Numbered from the stretch's first letter, positions 49,047-58,280 are shown. The stretch is DNA of 64,000 nt from Hyphomonadaceae bacterium (GCA_016791445.1 JAEUMP010000002.1:62001-126000), one strand, 5' to 3'. Numbers and translations are program-made. The notes: a model not told the origin generated them from the letters alone.

Positions 49047-50585
49047 TCAGATCCGCGTCTCGCGGCCTTCCCAGAAGGGCTCGCGCAGCTTGCGCTTGAA
49101 GATCTTGCCGCTGTCCTCGCGCGGAAGGTCGGTCGCGAACGTCACGCGCTTGGGGACTTTGTAGCCGGCGATGCGTTCGCGGAGATAGGCGCGCACGTCG
49201 CTCTCGCTCAGCTCCACGCCCGGTTGCGGCTGCACGACGGCATGGACGGCCTCGCCATATTCGTCGTCGGGCACGCCGAAAACCGCGCAGTCGGCGACGC
49301 CCGGCATCTTGTGCAGATCGGCTTCGATCTCGGCCGGATAGATGTTCACGCCGCCGGAGATGATCATGTCCTTCGCGCGATCGCACAGGTAGAGGAAGCC
49401 GTCCTCGTCGAAGAAGCCGATGTCGCCGGGCGCGATGAGGCCGGCCTTTTCGGAGGCGCGGCGCTTGGCGTCGTCGCCGTGATAGGTGAAGTCCGCGATC
49501 TCGAAGCTGCGCGCAACGACCTCGCCGATCTCGCCCGCCTTCAGTGAATTGCCTTCCTCATCGATGACGCGCACGTCCGCGCCGGGGATCGGCGTGCCGA
49601 CCGTGCCGGGATGGGCGAGCCATTGCTCGGACGTGCAAAAGACGACGCCGCTCGTTTCCGTCGAGCCGTAGTATTCGTTGATCACCGGGCCCCACCACTC
49701 GATCATCTCGCGCTTCACCGGCGCAGGACAGGGTGCGGCGGCGTGGACGACGAATTTGAGCGAGGACAGATCGTATTTCTTCCGCACGTCGGCGGGTAGC
49801 TTCAGAAGGCGGTTGAACATGATCGGCACCATGTGCAGGTGCGTGATGCGTTCCTTCTCGATGAGCTTGAGCAGGCCTTCCGCGTCGAACCGGGGCTCGA
49901 GAAAGAGCGTACCGCCGAGCCGCGCCAGCGAAAGCCCGTAGGCGTTCGGCGCCGAGTGGTACATCGGCCCGACCATGGCGCTGACGATGTCGCCCGAACC
50001 GGCGGGGTCGAAGCCGAAGATGAAGCAGAGATTGCGCAGCGTGACCGCCGCCTGCTCCGGCGTCGGCGGCGCGCGGCGCACGCCCTTGGGGCGCCCAGTG
50101 GTGCCGGAGGTGTAGATGATCGTGCCGGGCGCGGCCTCGGGCGGATCGGCAAAGGGCGCGAAGCCCTCAAGCCAGTTGTTCCACTGCACCGCGCCGGGCG
50201 GCACGGCGCCGGCTTCAGGCGTCACCCCGTAGGCGGCGCGTATTTCCGGCGGCGTCTCGACGACGAGCATCGCGACGCCGGGCGGAATCGTCTCGCGGAT
50301 CGGCGCGAGGAGATCGGCATGGATCACCACGACTTTCGCGCCGGAATTCTCGAACAGATAGCGCGCCTCGTCGCCCGCATAGTGCCAGTTCACCGGCGTC
50401 GGATAGGCGCCGACGAGGCCGCATGCCGCGCTCGCTTCGAAGAAGGGAAGATCGTTTCGCAGGTACAAGGCGACGAGATCGCCCGGCCGGACGCCGAGGC
50501 TCTTGAGCCCGCTCGCCGCGCGCGCCGCGCGCTCCTCAAGCTGCGCCGTCGTGAGTTCGCGCGCTCCGCTGACGATCCGGCCCAT
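49047..50585 (-). CDS. AMP-forming acyl-CoA synthetase
   Basis: A 512-aa adenylate-forming enzyme. The P-loop-like YTSGTTGRPKGVRR near residues 154-167, YGSTETSG (A5) and YLCDRAKDMIISGGVNIYP with the C-terminal catalytic Lys region (GKIFKRKL) are all present. It is likely to activate a carboxylic acid such as a fatty or bile-acid-like substrate; which one cannot be told. The start ATG is followed by GRIVSGARELT, somewhat shorter at the N-terminus than usual. Confidence 0.92.
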   Translation of the reverse strand: MGRIVSGARELTTAQLEERAARAASGLKSLGVRPGDLVALYLRNDLPFFEASAACGLVGAYPTPVNWHYAGDEARYLFENSGAKVVVIHADLLAPIRETIPPGVAMLVVETPPEIRAAYGVTPEAGAVPPGAVQWNNWLEGFAPFADPPEAAPGTIIYTSGTTGRPKGVRRAPPTPEQAAVTLRNLCFIFGFDPAGSGDIVSAMVGPMYHSAPNAYGLSLARLGGTLFLEPRFDAEGLLKLIEKERITHLHMVPIMFNRLLKLPADVRKKYDLSSLKFVVHAAAPCPAPVKREMIEWWGPVINEYYGSTETSGVVFCTSEQWLAHPGTVGTPIPGADVRVIDEEGNSLKAGEIGEVVARSFEIADFTYHGDDAKRRASEKAGLIAPGDIGFFDEDGFLYLCDRAKDMIISGGVNIYPAEIEADLHKMPGVADCAVFGVPDDEYGEAVHAVVQPQPGVELSESDVRAYLRERIAGYKVPKRVTFATDLPREDSGKIFKRKLREPFWEGRETRI

Positions 50586-50646
50586 GTCTCGCTCCCCTGA
50601 TTGGCGGGAGCCTAGCGCGTCGGCGCGCCGTGACCAGTGGGCGCCG

Positions 50647-52857
50647 CTACGCGACCTTGTTCATGTAGCCCGGCATCCAGCCTTCCCACGCCGCGCGCAG
50701 GTCGGCGAGATCGACGGTTTCGTCGCCGAAGGCGATCTCGCAGCCGCCGACGACGCCGACGGGTTCAGCGGGAACGCCTGCTTCGTCGGCGGTGGTGTAG
50801 ATGAATTCGGCTTCGCTCGCGGGCACGGCGATGAGGTAGCGCGCCTGGTCCTCGCCCCAGAGCCACGCCGTCGCGTCGATGTCGCGGCGCGGTTCGAGAT
50901 AGACGCCCACATCGTTGGCGAGCGCGAGATCGGCCGCCGCTGCGGCGAGGCCGCCGTCGGAGAGATCGTGGACCACTCTCGCGAAGCCGTCGCGGATGAG
51001 GCCGCGCACCAGATCGCCGTTCTTTTTCTCGACAGCGAGATCGACCACAGGCGGCGCGCCGTCCTCGCGACCATGCACTTCGCGCAGATACATGGACTGG
51101 CCAAGCTCGCCTTTCGTCGCGCCGATCAGCACGAGGACGTCGCCTTCCTGCATGCCGGCGAAACCGGCGCGCGCGGCCATGTCTTCCATCAGCCCGACGC
51201 CGCCGATGGCGGGCGTGGGCGGGATCGCGGCGCCGTTGGTCTCGTTGTAGAGCGAGACGTTTCCGCTCACGACGGGAAAGTCGAGCGTGCGGCAGGCCTC
51301 CGCCATGCCTTCGATCGCAGCGACGATCTGGCCCATGACTTCGGGCTTCTGCGGATTGCCGAAATTGAGATTGTCCGTCACCGCGAGCGGCGTCGCGCCC
51401 ACAGCGGTGAGATTGCGCCAACACTCGGCCACCGCTTGTTTGCCGCCTTCGAAGGGATCGGCCTGCACATAGCGCGGCGTCACATCGCAAGAGATCGCCA
51501 GCGCGCGTTTGGAGCCGTGCACGCGCACGATGGCGGCGTCGGCGGCGCCGGACGCGGCGACGGTGTCGGCCATCACGTCGCGATCATATTGCTCCCAGAG
51601 CCAGCGCTTGGAGGCCATGTCCGGCGACGTCATCACCTTCGACAATGCTTGCGCAAATGGGACAGCCGGGGCTTTCGACGACGGCGACTTGCCCGCCACG
51701 CGCGGCGGCATGACGAAGGGGCGCTCATATTTCGGGGCTTCGTCCGCGAGGGGGCCGAGCGGCAGATCGCAGGCGATCTCGCCTTGCCACTTGAGCACAA
51801 GGCGGCCGGAACTCGTCGTCTTGCCGATGACGGCGGCGTCGAGGCCCCACTTCTCGAAGATGCGCTGCGCCTCGGCTTCACGACCGGGCTTCAACGTCAT
51901 GAGCATGCGCTCCTGACTTTCCGACAGCATGAACTCGTACGGGCTCATGCCGGTCTCGCGCGCGGGGATCGCGTCGATGTCGAGTTCGATGCCGGAGCCG
52001 CCCTTGGACGCCATTTCCACGGACGAGGACGTCAGCCCCGCGGCGCCCATGTCCTGGATGCCGATGATGGCGTCGGACTCCATGAGTTCGAGACAGGCCT
52101 CGATGAGGAGTTTTTCGAGGAAGGGGTCGCCGACCTGAACGGTAGGGCGGCTTTCCTCGGTATCGTCGCCGAACTCGGCCGAGGCCATGGTCGCGCCGTG
52201 GATGCCGTCGCGGCCGGTCTTGGCGCCGACGTAGACGACGGGGCTCCCCGGCCCGCCGGCGGCGGAGGTGAAGATGCGGTCCGTGCGGGCGATGCCGACG
52301 CACATGGCGTTGACGAGGATGTTGCCGTTGTAGCCGGCGTGGAAGTTCGTCTCGCCGCCGAGCGTGGGCACACCCACGCAGTTGCCGTACCCGCCGATGC
52401 CGCGCACGACGCCGTCGACGAGGCGCCGGGTTTTCGGGTGGGACGGATCGCCGAAGCGCAGGGCGTTCATCAGCGCCACCGGCCGGGCGCCCATCGTGAA
52501 GACGTCCCGCATGATGCCGCCGACTCCGGTCGCCGCGCCCTGATAGGGCTCGATGTAGGACGGGTGGTTGTGGCTCTCCATCTTGAAGATGCAGGCGAGA
52601 CCGTCGCCGATGTCGATGACGCCGGCATTCTCTCCCGGGCCGTGGATGACGTGCGGAGCCTTGGTCGGCAGCTTGGCGAGGTGCGCGCGGCTCGACTTGT
52701 AGGAGCAGTGCTCGGACCACATCACCGAGAAGATGCCGAGTTCCGTAACGTTAGGCGTCCGCCCGAGCTTCTGCAGGATCGAGGCGTACTCGTCGCGGGA
52801 GAGGCCGAATTCGAGGGCCTGCTTCTCGGTCGCTTCTGCGAGGTGCGGATGGCTCAT
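50647..52857 (-). CDS. purL: Phosphoribosylformylglycinamidine synthase, large subunit
   Basis: A 736-aa PurL of the short type that needs PurQ and PurS. The ATP/FGAR site [20 protein letters not shown] is near residues 95-115, and a second conserved half GNVSLYNET follows. All three subunits are encoded in this window (purQ at 57267, purS at 58300). A 328-bp gap separates its start from the divergent cold-shock gene. Confidence 0.98.
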   Translation of the reverse strand: MSHPHLAEATEKQALEFGLSRDEYASILQKLGRTPNVTELGIFSVMWSEHCSYKSSRAHLAKLPTKAPHVIHGPGENAGVIDIGDGLACIFKMESHNHPSYIEPYQGAATGVGGIMRDVFTMGARPVALMNALRFGDPSHPKTRRLVDGVVRGIGGYGNCVGVPTLGGETNFHAGYNGNILVNAMCVGIARTDRIFTSAAGGPGSPVVYVGAKTGRDGIHGATMASAEFGDDTEESRPTVQVGDPFLEKLLIEACLELMESDAIIGIQDMGAAGLTSSSVEMASKGGSGIELDIDAIPARETGMSPYEFMLSESQERMLMTLKPGREAEAQRIFEKWGLDAAVIGKTTSSGRLVLKWQGEIACDLPLGPLADEAPKYERPFVMPPRVAGKSPSSKAPAVPFAQALSKVMTSPDMASKRWLWEQYDRDVMADTVAASGAADAAIVRVHGSKRALAISCDVTPRYVQADPFEGGKQAVAECWRNLTAVGATPLAVTDNLNFGNPQKPEVMGQIVAAIEGMAEACRTLDFPVVSGNVSLYNETNGAAIPPTPAIGGVGLMEDMAARAGFAGMQEGDVLVLIGATKGELGQSMYLREVHGREDGAPPVVDLAVEKKNGDLVRGLIRDGFARVVHDLSDGGLAAAAADLALANDVGVYLEPRRDIDATAWLWGEDQARYLIAVPASEAEFIYTTADEAGVPAEPVGVVGGCEIAFGDETVDLADLRAAWEGWMPGYMNKVA

Positions 52858-52964
52858 GGCGGCAGGGCTTTAAGGGTGGTCGCCGCGCTTGTCACGAAGC
52901 GCCCGAAACGCCGGTGAGGGGTGGGACAAAAGTCTCCAATCGTGGGCGGAGAACCTTGTTGGCG

Positions 52965-52980
52965 CACGGTGAATACCGTG
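52965..52980. promoter_or_regulatory. Inverted repeat CACGGT-N4-ACCGTG
   Basis: Two perfect 6-bp arms around GAAT, in the gap between purL and the cold-shock gene. It has the shape of an operator for a dimeric regulator. I recognise no specific regulator; it could act on either gene. Confidence 0.4.
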
Positions 52981-53102
52981 GAAATCTTGACTTTCGAGGC
53001 CTCCGGGGGCCATTTACATGACGGTACTTGGTTGACTCGACACTCGTTCGCGCCTTCGGCGCAGGCTTTTTCGAAACCTGCCAAAGTCCATGTGGACACG
53101 GC

Positions 53103-53130
53103 GACGCCGGGCATCGTGCCCGGTGGCGTC
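53103..53130 (+). promoter_or_regulatory. Stable leader hairpin upstream of the cold-shock gene
   Basis: GACG + CCGGGC pairs with GCCCGG + CGTC around an ATCGT loop, with three unpaired bases (TGG) on the 3' side. It ends 56 bp before the start codon of the cold-shock gene, so it would lie in its 5' leader if transcription starts upstream. Confidence 0.4.
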
Positions 53131-53185
53131 AGTCAGGTCGTCAACGGCCTAGTCGCCTTGTCATGTAATATTGAAGGAGCGGGCG

Positions 53186-53395
53186 ATGTCCACAGGCGTC
53201 GTGAAGTGGTTCAACCCGGACAAGGGTTTTGGTTTCATTGCACCGGATGGCGGCGGCGCCGACGTGTTCGTGCACATCTCTGCAGTGGAACGTTCGGGCA
53301 TGACCAGCCTTCGCGAAGGCCAGGCCGTCAGCTTCGAAGTCCAGACCGATCCCCGCAAGGGCAAGCCGGCCGCCGTCAACCTGAAGGCGGTCTGA
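53186..53395 (+). CDS. Cold-shock domain protein
   Basis: A 69-aa single cold-shock domain. RNP1 is KGFGFI at 13-18 and RNP2 VFVHI at 27-31. It binds single-stranded RNA or DNA and acts as an RNA chaperone. Start at MSTGVV, after GAAGGAG. The next gene, an IF-1, begins 5 bp after its stop. Confidence 0.97.
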   Translation: MSTGVVKWFNPDKGFGFIAPDGGGADVFVHISAVERSGMTSLREGQAVSFEVQTDPRKGKPAAVNLKAV

Positions 53396-53400
53396 GCCAC

Positions 53401-53670
53401 ATGGCGAAAGAAGAACTGATCGAATTCGAGGGCGTCGTCACGGAAGTCCTGCCGGAAGGCCGGTTCCGCGTGACCCTCGAAGGCGGCCATGAAGTTCTCG
53501 CGTACACCGGCGGGCGTATGAAGCGGAACAAGATCCGCACGCTCGCCGGTGACCGCGTCACCGTGGAAATGTCGCCGTATGACCCGACCAAAGGCCGGGT
53601 CGTCTTCCGTCACAAGACCGAAAGCGCGCCTGGCGGCGGCGGCGTGCGTCGGCCGTTCAAGCGGCGATAG
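53401..53670 (+). CDS. infA: Translation initiation factor IF-1, C-terminally extended
   Basis: An 89-aa OB-fold protein. [30 protein letters not shown] and [12 protein letters not shown] are classic IF-1. The standard protein has about 72 residues; here a Gly/Arg/Lys tail ([12 protein letters not shown]) is added. This long form is known next to cold-shock genes in some proteobacteria and may be a second IF-1, with the canonical gene elsewhere. It is in one unit with the cold-shock gene and the H1-like gene 12 bp later. Confidence 0.94.
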   Translation: MAKEELIEFEGVVTEVLPEGRFRVTLEGGHEVLAYTGGRMKRNKIRTLAGDRVTVEMSPYDPTKGRVVFRHKTESAPGGGGVRRPFKRR

Positions 53671-53682
53671 TAGAAGGGCCCC

Positions 53683-54723
53683 ATGGACCTCATCAGCAAA
53701 CTTCCGGGCATGACGGATGATGCGCTCGCAGCACTGCGGGCCAATGCCGAGCGTTTGCTGGTCACCGGGTCCGACTGGCAGAAAAATCAGGCGCGGGACC
53801 TGCTCCCGCCGCTCGTCGCCGAGATCGAGGCGCGTGAGGCGGCCAAGCCGCCGCCGCCGCCGCCGGTCGAAAAGGTCAAGGCTGCGCCGAAGGCGAAGAA
53901 GGCCAAGGAGCCGAAGGCCGAGAAGCCCGCGGCGGCAAAACCTGTCATGGCGGCAAAACCTGCGCCGGCCGCGCCTGCGGCCAAGCCCGCCGGCAAGGTC
54001 GAAAAGGCGCCTGTCGCCGCCAAGGCGGAGGCGAAGGCCGAAAAGCCCGCGCCGAAAACCCCCGCGCCAAAAACCCCCGCGCCGAAAGCACCCGCGTCGA
54101 TTGCCAAGCAGTCACCGGCGAAACCGGTGAAAGCCGCAGCCAAGCCGGTCGAGACGTCGGTCGCCAAGGCGGCCCCCGCAAAGGCTCCGGCCGCGAAGGC
54201 GACGCCGGCGAAGACCAAGGCCGAGAAGGCCCCTGCGACGCAGCCCGTGAACGCCGAAGCGCCCGCGAAGCCTGCGCCGAAGGCCGAGAAGGCGGCTGCG
54301 CCGGTGAAGGCGGCTGCGAAGGCGGCGCCCGCGAAGGCGGAGAAGTCGCCGGCGAAGGCGCCCGCCAAGGTCGAGATCAAGGCGCCTGCAAAGGCGGTCG
54401 CCAAGGCGGTCAACGGCAAGGCTCCTGTCGAATCCAGACCGGTCGCAAAGCCCGTCGCGAAGGCTGCGCCAGCCAAGGCGGCAAAGCCTGCGCCGACGAA
54501 GGCCGCGCCGGCAAAACCGGTGGCGGTGAAGTCAGCGCCGGCCAAGGCGGCGGTGGCGAAACCGGTCCCCGTGAAGGCCCCTCCGAAGGCTCCCCCGAAG
54601 GCTCCCCCGAAGGCCCCCGCAAAGGTTGCGGCGAAGGCCAAGGCGCCGCCCCCGAAGGCCCCCGCCAAGGCGACGGCGAAAGCCGCCGGCAAGGCCTCAC
54701 AGGGCAAGCGCGCGCACGGCTGA
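53683..54723 (+). CDS. Histone H1-like Ala/Lys/Pro-rich protein
   Basis: A 346-aa protein. The first 53 residues form an ordered helical domain (ISKLPGMTDDALAALRANAE, WQKNQARDLLPPLVAEIEA); the rest is almost only Lys, Ala and Pro in AKPAPKA-type repeats, like the tail of histone H1 or bacterial AlgP/Hc1 proteins. It probably binds nucleic acid. Short tandem DNA repeats lie inside (54046-54090, 54583-54618). It follows infA by 12 bp. Antisense frames stay open here because of the composition and are not genes. Confidence 0.85.
   Translation: MDLISKLPGMTDDALAALRANAERLLVTGSDWQKNQARDLLPPLVAEIEAREAAKPPPPPPVEKVKAAPKAKKAKEPKAEKPAAAKPVMAAKPAPAAPAAKPAGKVEKAPVAAKAEAKAEKPAPKTPAPKTPAPKAPASIAKQSPAKPVKAAAKPVETSVAKAAPAKAPAAKATPAKTKAEKAPATQPVNAEAPAKPAPKAEKAAAPVKAAAKAAPAKAEKSPAKAPAKVEIKAPAKAVAKAVNGKAPVESRPVAKPVAKAAPAKAAKPAPTKAAPAKPVAVKSAPAKAAVAKPVPVKAPPKAPPKAPPKAPAKVAAKAKAPPPKAPAKATAKAAGKASQGKRAHG
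54046..54090 (+). repeat. Three 15-bp tandem repeats in the H1-like gene
   Basis: CCCGCGCCGAAAACC occurs at 54046-54060, with one change at 54061-54075 and a diverged third copy at 54076-54090. They encode PAPKT-type units, in frame. Expansion and contraction by slippage is possible. Confidence 0.7.
54583..54618 (+). repeat. Three 12-bp tandem repeats in the H1-like gene
   Basis: CCGAAGGCTCCC at 54583-54594 and 54595-54606, then CCGAAGGCCCCC at 54607-54618, encoding successive PKAP units in frame. Confidence 0.75.
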
Positions 54724-54727
54724 CGCG

Positions 54728-55096
54728 TCAGCCGCGCTCGACTTCGTATTTCGGCAGATCGGACCGCAGCGTCTCGTAGAGGCGCAAGGTGAAGCTGTCG
54801 GCGTCCTCGTCCACGAAGTCGTCGAAGAAGTCCTCGTGGTTGGATTCGAAGACGTATTCGCCTTCCTCGGCGAAGATGAAGCCCAGCGCCTCGTCGCGCG
54901 GCGTGTGGATGATCTCGATCGATGTCTCGTCGTCGTCGTCGCCGAGCTGGAACGTCAGCCGGCGGCTCTGGATCTTCGCCGTCAGCTTCGGGAGCAGCGC
55001 CTGCAGGGCGGCGAGATCGTCGAACGGCTCGTCCTTGTCGGCGAGCGCGGCCTCGAGCTTTCGTCGCGCGGCGTCGACCTCATCGTCGAAACCCAT
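54728..55096 (-). CDS. Hypothetical acidic protein
   Basis: A 122-aa very acidic protein with runs such as QLGDDDDETSIEII and EDFFDDFVDEDADSF. No signal peptide or membrane helix. The family is not one I can name. It converges with the H1-like gene, leaving only 4 bp between the stops. Being strongly acidic beside a strongly basic protein may be chance. Confidence 0.7.
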   Translation of the reverse strand: MGFDDEVDAARRKLEAALADKDEPFDDLAALQALLPKLTAKIQSRRLTFQLGDDDDETSIEIIHTPRDEALGFIFAEEGEYVFESNHEDFFDDFVDEDADSFTLRLYETLRSDLPKYEVERG

Positions 55097-55159
55097 GGGG
55101 ATACCTCGTTCGTCTCTGGAATCTGGAAGGCGCGAACAAAGGCGCCCCGGCGGGCGCCG

Positions 55160-55996
55160 TCAAGGGAGCGAGGCGCCGGCCCCCAATGCGTCGCGGTAGC
55201 GCCGGCTGCCCGCCAGGACGCGCCCGTCCGTCATCGTGATCTCGACATCGCCTGACGGCGTCGGTTTCAGCGCAGCGATCCGCGCCCGATTCACAAGCCT
55301 CGATCGATGCACACGGACGAAGCCGCGCGCGGCGAGAGCGGGTTCCCAGGAAGCAAGCGTGGCGCGCACGAGATGGACCTTCGCGGCGGTGTGGAATTCC
55401 ACGTAATTGCCTGCCGCCTCCACATGGGAAATGTCAGGCGCATCGAGCCAGACGGTGGCGGCGCCGTCTCGCAGTGCGATGCGCGGGTCGCCCGGCGCCG
55501 GCGGTGGCGACGATTGACGCGCTGCCTGGAGCAGCAGCCAGTAAGCGCCGGCGATCGCCGCATAGGCGAGCACGTCCTTGCGCCATTCGTAGAAGAGCAC
55601 GATCGCAAAGCCGTCGTCGAAATAGCGGTAGGGCACGTCGGTCAGCGCATAGGCGGCGCGGCGGAGGATGTAGATCCCCGCGACGTGGCCCAGCGCGAAC
55701 GGGATCGTCAGCGCCAGATGGATAAGTCCCGGACCGAGGAAATTTTCGCGGGTCGGCGTCCAGCGTCGCACGGCGCGGCCGACGAGCGGCGCCATGGCGA
55801 CAATGGCGAGTGCGCTGGACGTCTCCCAGAGCACCGGCTCCCACCAGCGATGGGCGACGCCTGCGCGCTGCATCTCAAGCACCTCCGACGAGGCGTTCAC
55901 GGCGACGAGGACGAGCGCCAGAAGCGCGATCACGGCCAGCGCGCGCCGTTCGGCACGGGCCCATCCGCTCGTCCCGCCTTCATCGCCGGTGGTCAC
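55160..55996 (-). CDS. Membrane-bound LytTR-domain transcription regulator
   Basis: A 278-aa protein. Four predicted membrane helices (about residues 15-35, 48-70, 80-103 and 122-145) precede a C-terminal LytTR DNA-binding domain of about 95 residues with DISHVEAAGNYVEFHT and RGFVRVHRSRLVNRARI. It carries no receiver domain, so the membrane part should sense the signal directly. Start uncertain: GTG 55996 has GGTGAG upstream, and an in-frame GTG at 56032 would add 12 residues. It is divergent from an acyltransferase gene. Confidence 0.85.
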   Translation of the reverse strand: MTTGDEGGTSGWARAERRALAVIALLALVLVAVNASSEVLEMQRAGVAHRWWEPVLWETSSALAIVAMAPLVGRAVRRWTPTRENFLGPGLIHLALTIPFALGHVAGIYILRRAAYALTDVPYRYFDDGFAIVLFYEWRKDVLAYAAIAGAYWLLLQAARQSSPPPAPGDPRIALRDGAATVWLDAPDISHVEAAGNYVEFHTAAKVHLVRATLASWEPALAARGFVRVHRSRLVNRARIAALKPTPSGDVEITMTDGRVLAGSRRYRDALGAGASLP

Positions 55997-56098
55997 GACA
56001 AGCTCACCGTTCGTCCCTCGTCCTTGCCGCACATGGCTGCAGCGTAGCGCGCGCCCGACGCTTGCGGAAGAAGCGGCGCGACAAGGAGCGCCACACCA

Positions 56099-57262
56099 AT
56101 GACCGTCGAACGCCGTTTCGATCTCGACTGGCTGCGCATCGCCGCGTTCGGCCTCCTGATCCTCTACCACTGCGGCATGTTCTACGTGTCGTGGGACTGG
56201 CATGTGAAATCGTCCCGCGCGAGCGAGGCCATCGAGCCGCTGATGATGCTGACCAGTCCCTGGCGGCTCACCTTGCTCTTCCTTCTGTCGGGCGTGGCGA
56301 CGCGGTTCATCGCCGACAAGGTGACGATCCCGGCCTTTATCGGCGGGCGGATGGCGCGGCTCTGGCCGCCGCTGTTGCTTGCGGTGTTCGTGATCGTGCC
56401 GCCGCAGGCGTACTATGAGGTCGTGGAGGCGATGAAGGTCATGGCGGCGCCGACGTCGCTGCACGCCGGGGCGCTGGACAATTTCTATCTCAAATACGTC
56501 ACGGCCTCGGGGAACTGGTGCGACGCTGACGGTTGTCTGACGACGCCGACCTACAACCATATGTGGTTCGTCGCGTACCTGATCCTCTACACGCTCGCGC
56601 TTGTCCCGCTCCTGCCGCTTCTGCGCCGCGTTCCCGCGGGCGTCCGCGTGCTGCTGGCGGGGCCGTTGCTGATCGTGACGCCGTGGCTGGCGATGGCGGT
56701 GTTGCGGCTGACGCTCTTTCCGGTGTTCGGCGAGACGCACGATTTCCGGAACGACTGGTATCTGCACGCGCTCTATTTCGGCGTTTTCCTGTTCGGCTTT
56801 GCAGTGGCGAAGGCGGACTGGTTCTTCGAGCGCTGCATGCGCTGGCGCTGGGTGGCGCTCGTGCTGGCGCTCGCGTCCTGGGTGGCGATCGTCGCCTATA
56901 CGCGGTTGCATCCGGAGGGCGTCACGCCGCCGGAAGAACTGCGCGCGGCGATGCGGGCGGTGCGTGCGCTCGACGCCTGGTGCGCGATCGTCGCCGCCAT
57001 CGGTTTTGCGCATCGCCATCTGAAACATGCGGACGGACCAGTGCGCCGCTTGCTGACGCAGGCGATCTTCCCGTTCTACCTGATCCACCAGACGATCATT
57101 GTCGTCGCCGGACACCATCTCGATGCGTTGCGCTGGCCGCTGTGGATCGAGGCGCCGACATTGATCGCCACGACAATTGCAGGCTGCTGGCTCTTCTACG
57201 AAGTGGGAAAGCGCATCGCGTTCCTGCGCCCGTGGTTCGGACTGTCCAGCGCGCGCGGCTGA
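56099..57262 (+). CDS. Membrane acyltransferase, family 3
   Basis: A 387-aa protein with about ten membrane helices. RRFDLDWLRIAAFGLLILYHCGMF is the acyltransferase-3 start with the DWLR and H motifs, and FPFYLIHQTIIV near the end is the other hallmark. These enzymes acylate sugars or lipids at the inner membrane, as in OafA, MdoC or NodX. It is divergent from the LytTR gene (about 100-bp gap), which probably controls it. Confidence 0.9.
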   Translation: MTVERRFDLDWLRIAAFGLLILYHCGMFYVSWDWHVKSSRASEAIEPLMMLTSPWRLTLLFLLSGVATRFIADKVTIPAFIGGRMARLWPPLLLAVFVIVPPQAYYEVVEAMKVMAAPTSLHAGALDNFYLKYVTASGNWCDADGCLTTPTYNHMWFVAYLILYTLALVPLLPLLRRVPAGVRVLLAGPLLIVTPWLAMAVLRLTLFPVFGETHDFRNDWYLHALYFGVFLFGFAVAKADWFFERCMRWRWVALVLALASWVAIVAYTRLHPEGVTPPEELRAAMRAVRALDAWCAIVAAIGFAHRHLKHADGPVRRLLTQAIFPFYLIHQTIIVVAGHHLDALRWPLWIEAPTLIATTIAGCWLFYEVGKRIAFLRPWFGLSSARG

Positions 57263-57266
57263 CGCG

Positions 57267-57926
57267 TCAGGCGGCGGCGGCGAGGCTCTGGAAGAAGGCG
57301 ACGCCGCCCGTGCGGCCGATGTCGGCGTCGGCGCAGCGGTCCGGGTGGGGCATCACGCCGAGCACATTGCCGCGTTCGTTCATGATGCCGGCGATGTCGT
57401 TCGACGAGCCGTTCGGGTTGTCGAGATAGCGGAACACGACGCGGCCATCGCCTTCGAGACGCTTCAGCGTTTCATCGTCGGCGAAGTACCGGCCATCGCC
57501 ATTGCCGACGGGCATCACGGTCTCCGCGTCGCCGTAGGCGCGGGTGAAGGCGGTGTCCTTGCGCTCGATCCCGAGCGGGGTGTCCTTGCAGATATAGCGC
57601 ATGGTCACGTTGCGCATGAGCGCGCCCGGCAGGAGCCCGCATTCCGTGAGCACCTGGAATCCGTTGCAGATGCCGGCAATGAGGCGGCCCTCGTCGGCAT
57701 GGCGCTTCACGGCCTCCATGACCGGGCTGCGCGCGGCCATCGCGCCGGAGCGCAGATAGTCCCCGTAGGCAAAGCCGCCGGGCAGGATGACAAGGTCGAG
57801 GCGGTCCGGCAGGGCTGTCTCGGCGTGCCAGACATAGTCGGCCTTCGCGCCGGTGACGCGTTCGAGCGAGGTGGCGCAATCGCGGTCGCAATTGGAGCCG
57901 GGGAAGACGATGACGGCGGCGCGCAT
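57267..57926 (-). CDS. purQ: Phosphoribosylformylglycinamidine synthase, glutaminase subunit
   Basis: A 219-aa class-I glutamine amidotransferase. The catalytic Cys is in [11 protein letters not shown] near residue 87, and MPHPDR near the end gives the His. It delivers ammonia to PurL with PurS as the bridge. In most relatives purS directly precedes purQ; here a 373-bp gap with two small plus-strand ORFs separates them. Confidence 0.97.
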   Translation of the reverse strand: MRAAVIVFPGSNCDRDCATSLERVTGAKADYVWHAETALPDRLDLVILPGGFAYGDYLRSGAMAARSPVMEAVKRHADEGRLIAGICNGFQVLTECGLLPGALMRNVTMRYICKDTPLGIERKDTAFTRAYGDAETVMPVGNGDGRYFADDETLKRLEGDGRVVFRYLDNPNGSSNDIAGIMNERGNVLGVMPHPDRCADADIGRTGGVAFFQSLAAAA

Positions 57927-58001
57927 GATGGGGCCTGCCTAGCGCGCGTCGCCGGTTACGGGAAGTGGGGATGCGTGTAGAACGCCCGCAAGGAGTGCGT
58001 C

Positions 58002-58094
58002 ATGCCGCCCGTCTTGATCGTTCTGGCCCTAGTGTGCGTCGCCGTGAGCGCGGGGCTCGCCGTCGTCTTCTACCGCGCGGACGGGGCGGACTGA
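58002..58094 (+). CDS. 30-residue membrane microprotein
   Basis: ATG 58002 has a perfect AAGGAG at 57990-57995 six bases upstream. The product is one hydrophobic helix (VLIVLALVCVAVSAGLAVVFY) with a short acidic tail (RADGAD), a typical single-span microprotein. It is followed 3 bp later by a second small ORF. It lies on the strand opposite to the purine genes. The strong ribosome site makes it more credible than most tiny ORFs. Confidence 0.6.
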   Translation: MPPVLIVLALVCVAVSAGLAVVFYRADGAD

Positions 58095-58097
58095 GCA

Positions 58098-58280
58098 GTG
58101 GGCCCGGGCATGCTGGCGCTCTGGGCGATCGCGGCGGTGGTCATCGGCGCGGGCGTTCTGTCCATCGTCGGGGCGCTACGGCGCACGATGGCCCGTCCGC
58201 CCTTTGATCGGCGTCACCGCGACGGTGGACCGATGTTCGGCCACCATGATGACGGCGATGGCGACGGCGGGGGCGATTGA
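58098..58280 (+). CDS. 60-residue membrane protein with His/Asp-rich tail
   Basis: Starts at GTG 58098 (ATG 58110 is an alternative), three bases after the preceding microprotein stop. A single hydrophobic helix (MLALWAIAAVVIGAGVLSIVGA) is followed by a basic stretch and the tail FGHHDDGDGDGGGD, which could bind metal. No family recognised. Likely co-translated with the 30-residue ORF. Confidence 0.55.
   Translation: MGPGMLALWAIAAVVIGAGVLSIVGALRRTMARPPFDRRHRDGGPMFGHHDDGDGDGGGD

Larger units (their letters stand above)
52858..53185. promoter_or_regulatory. Divergent leader region between purL and the cold-shock gene
   Basis: A 328-bp region with no gene. It holds a perfect inverted repeat CACGGT-GAAT-ACCGTG (52965-52980), a TTGACT at 52987-52992 that may be a -35, a GCGCC-TTC-GGCGC hairpin with a T run (53050-53070), and a strong 10-bp stem with a bulge at 53103-53130. 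A long structured leader is usual for csp mRNAs and can act as a thermosensor. Confidence 0.5.

Noticed and set aside
54046-54618. Repeats as a possible CRISPR array
   Set aside because: The copies are adjacent, short and in a coding frame without unique spacers.
53787-54707. Open minus-strand frame of 306 codons, Ala/Gly/Phe-rich, resembling a membrane protein
   Set aside because: It is the mirror of the AKP repeats in the H1-like gene, which has a good start, ribosome site spacing and operon position.
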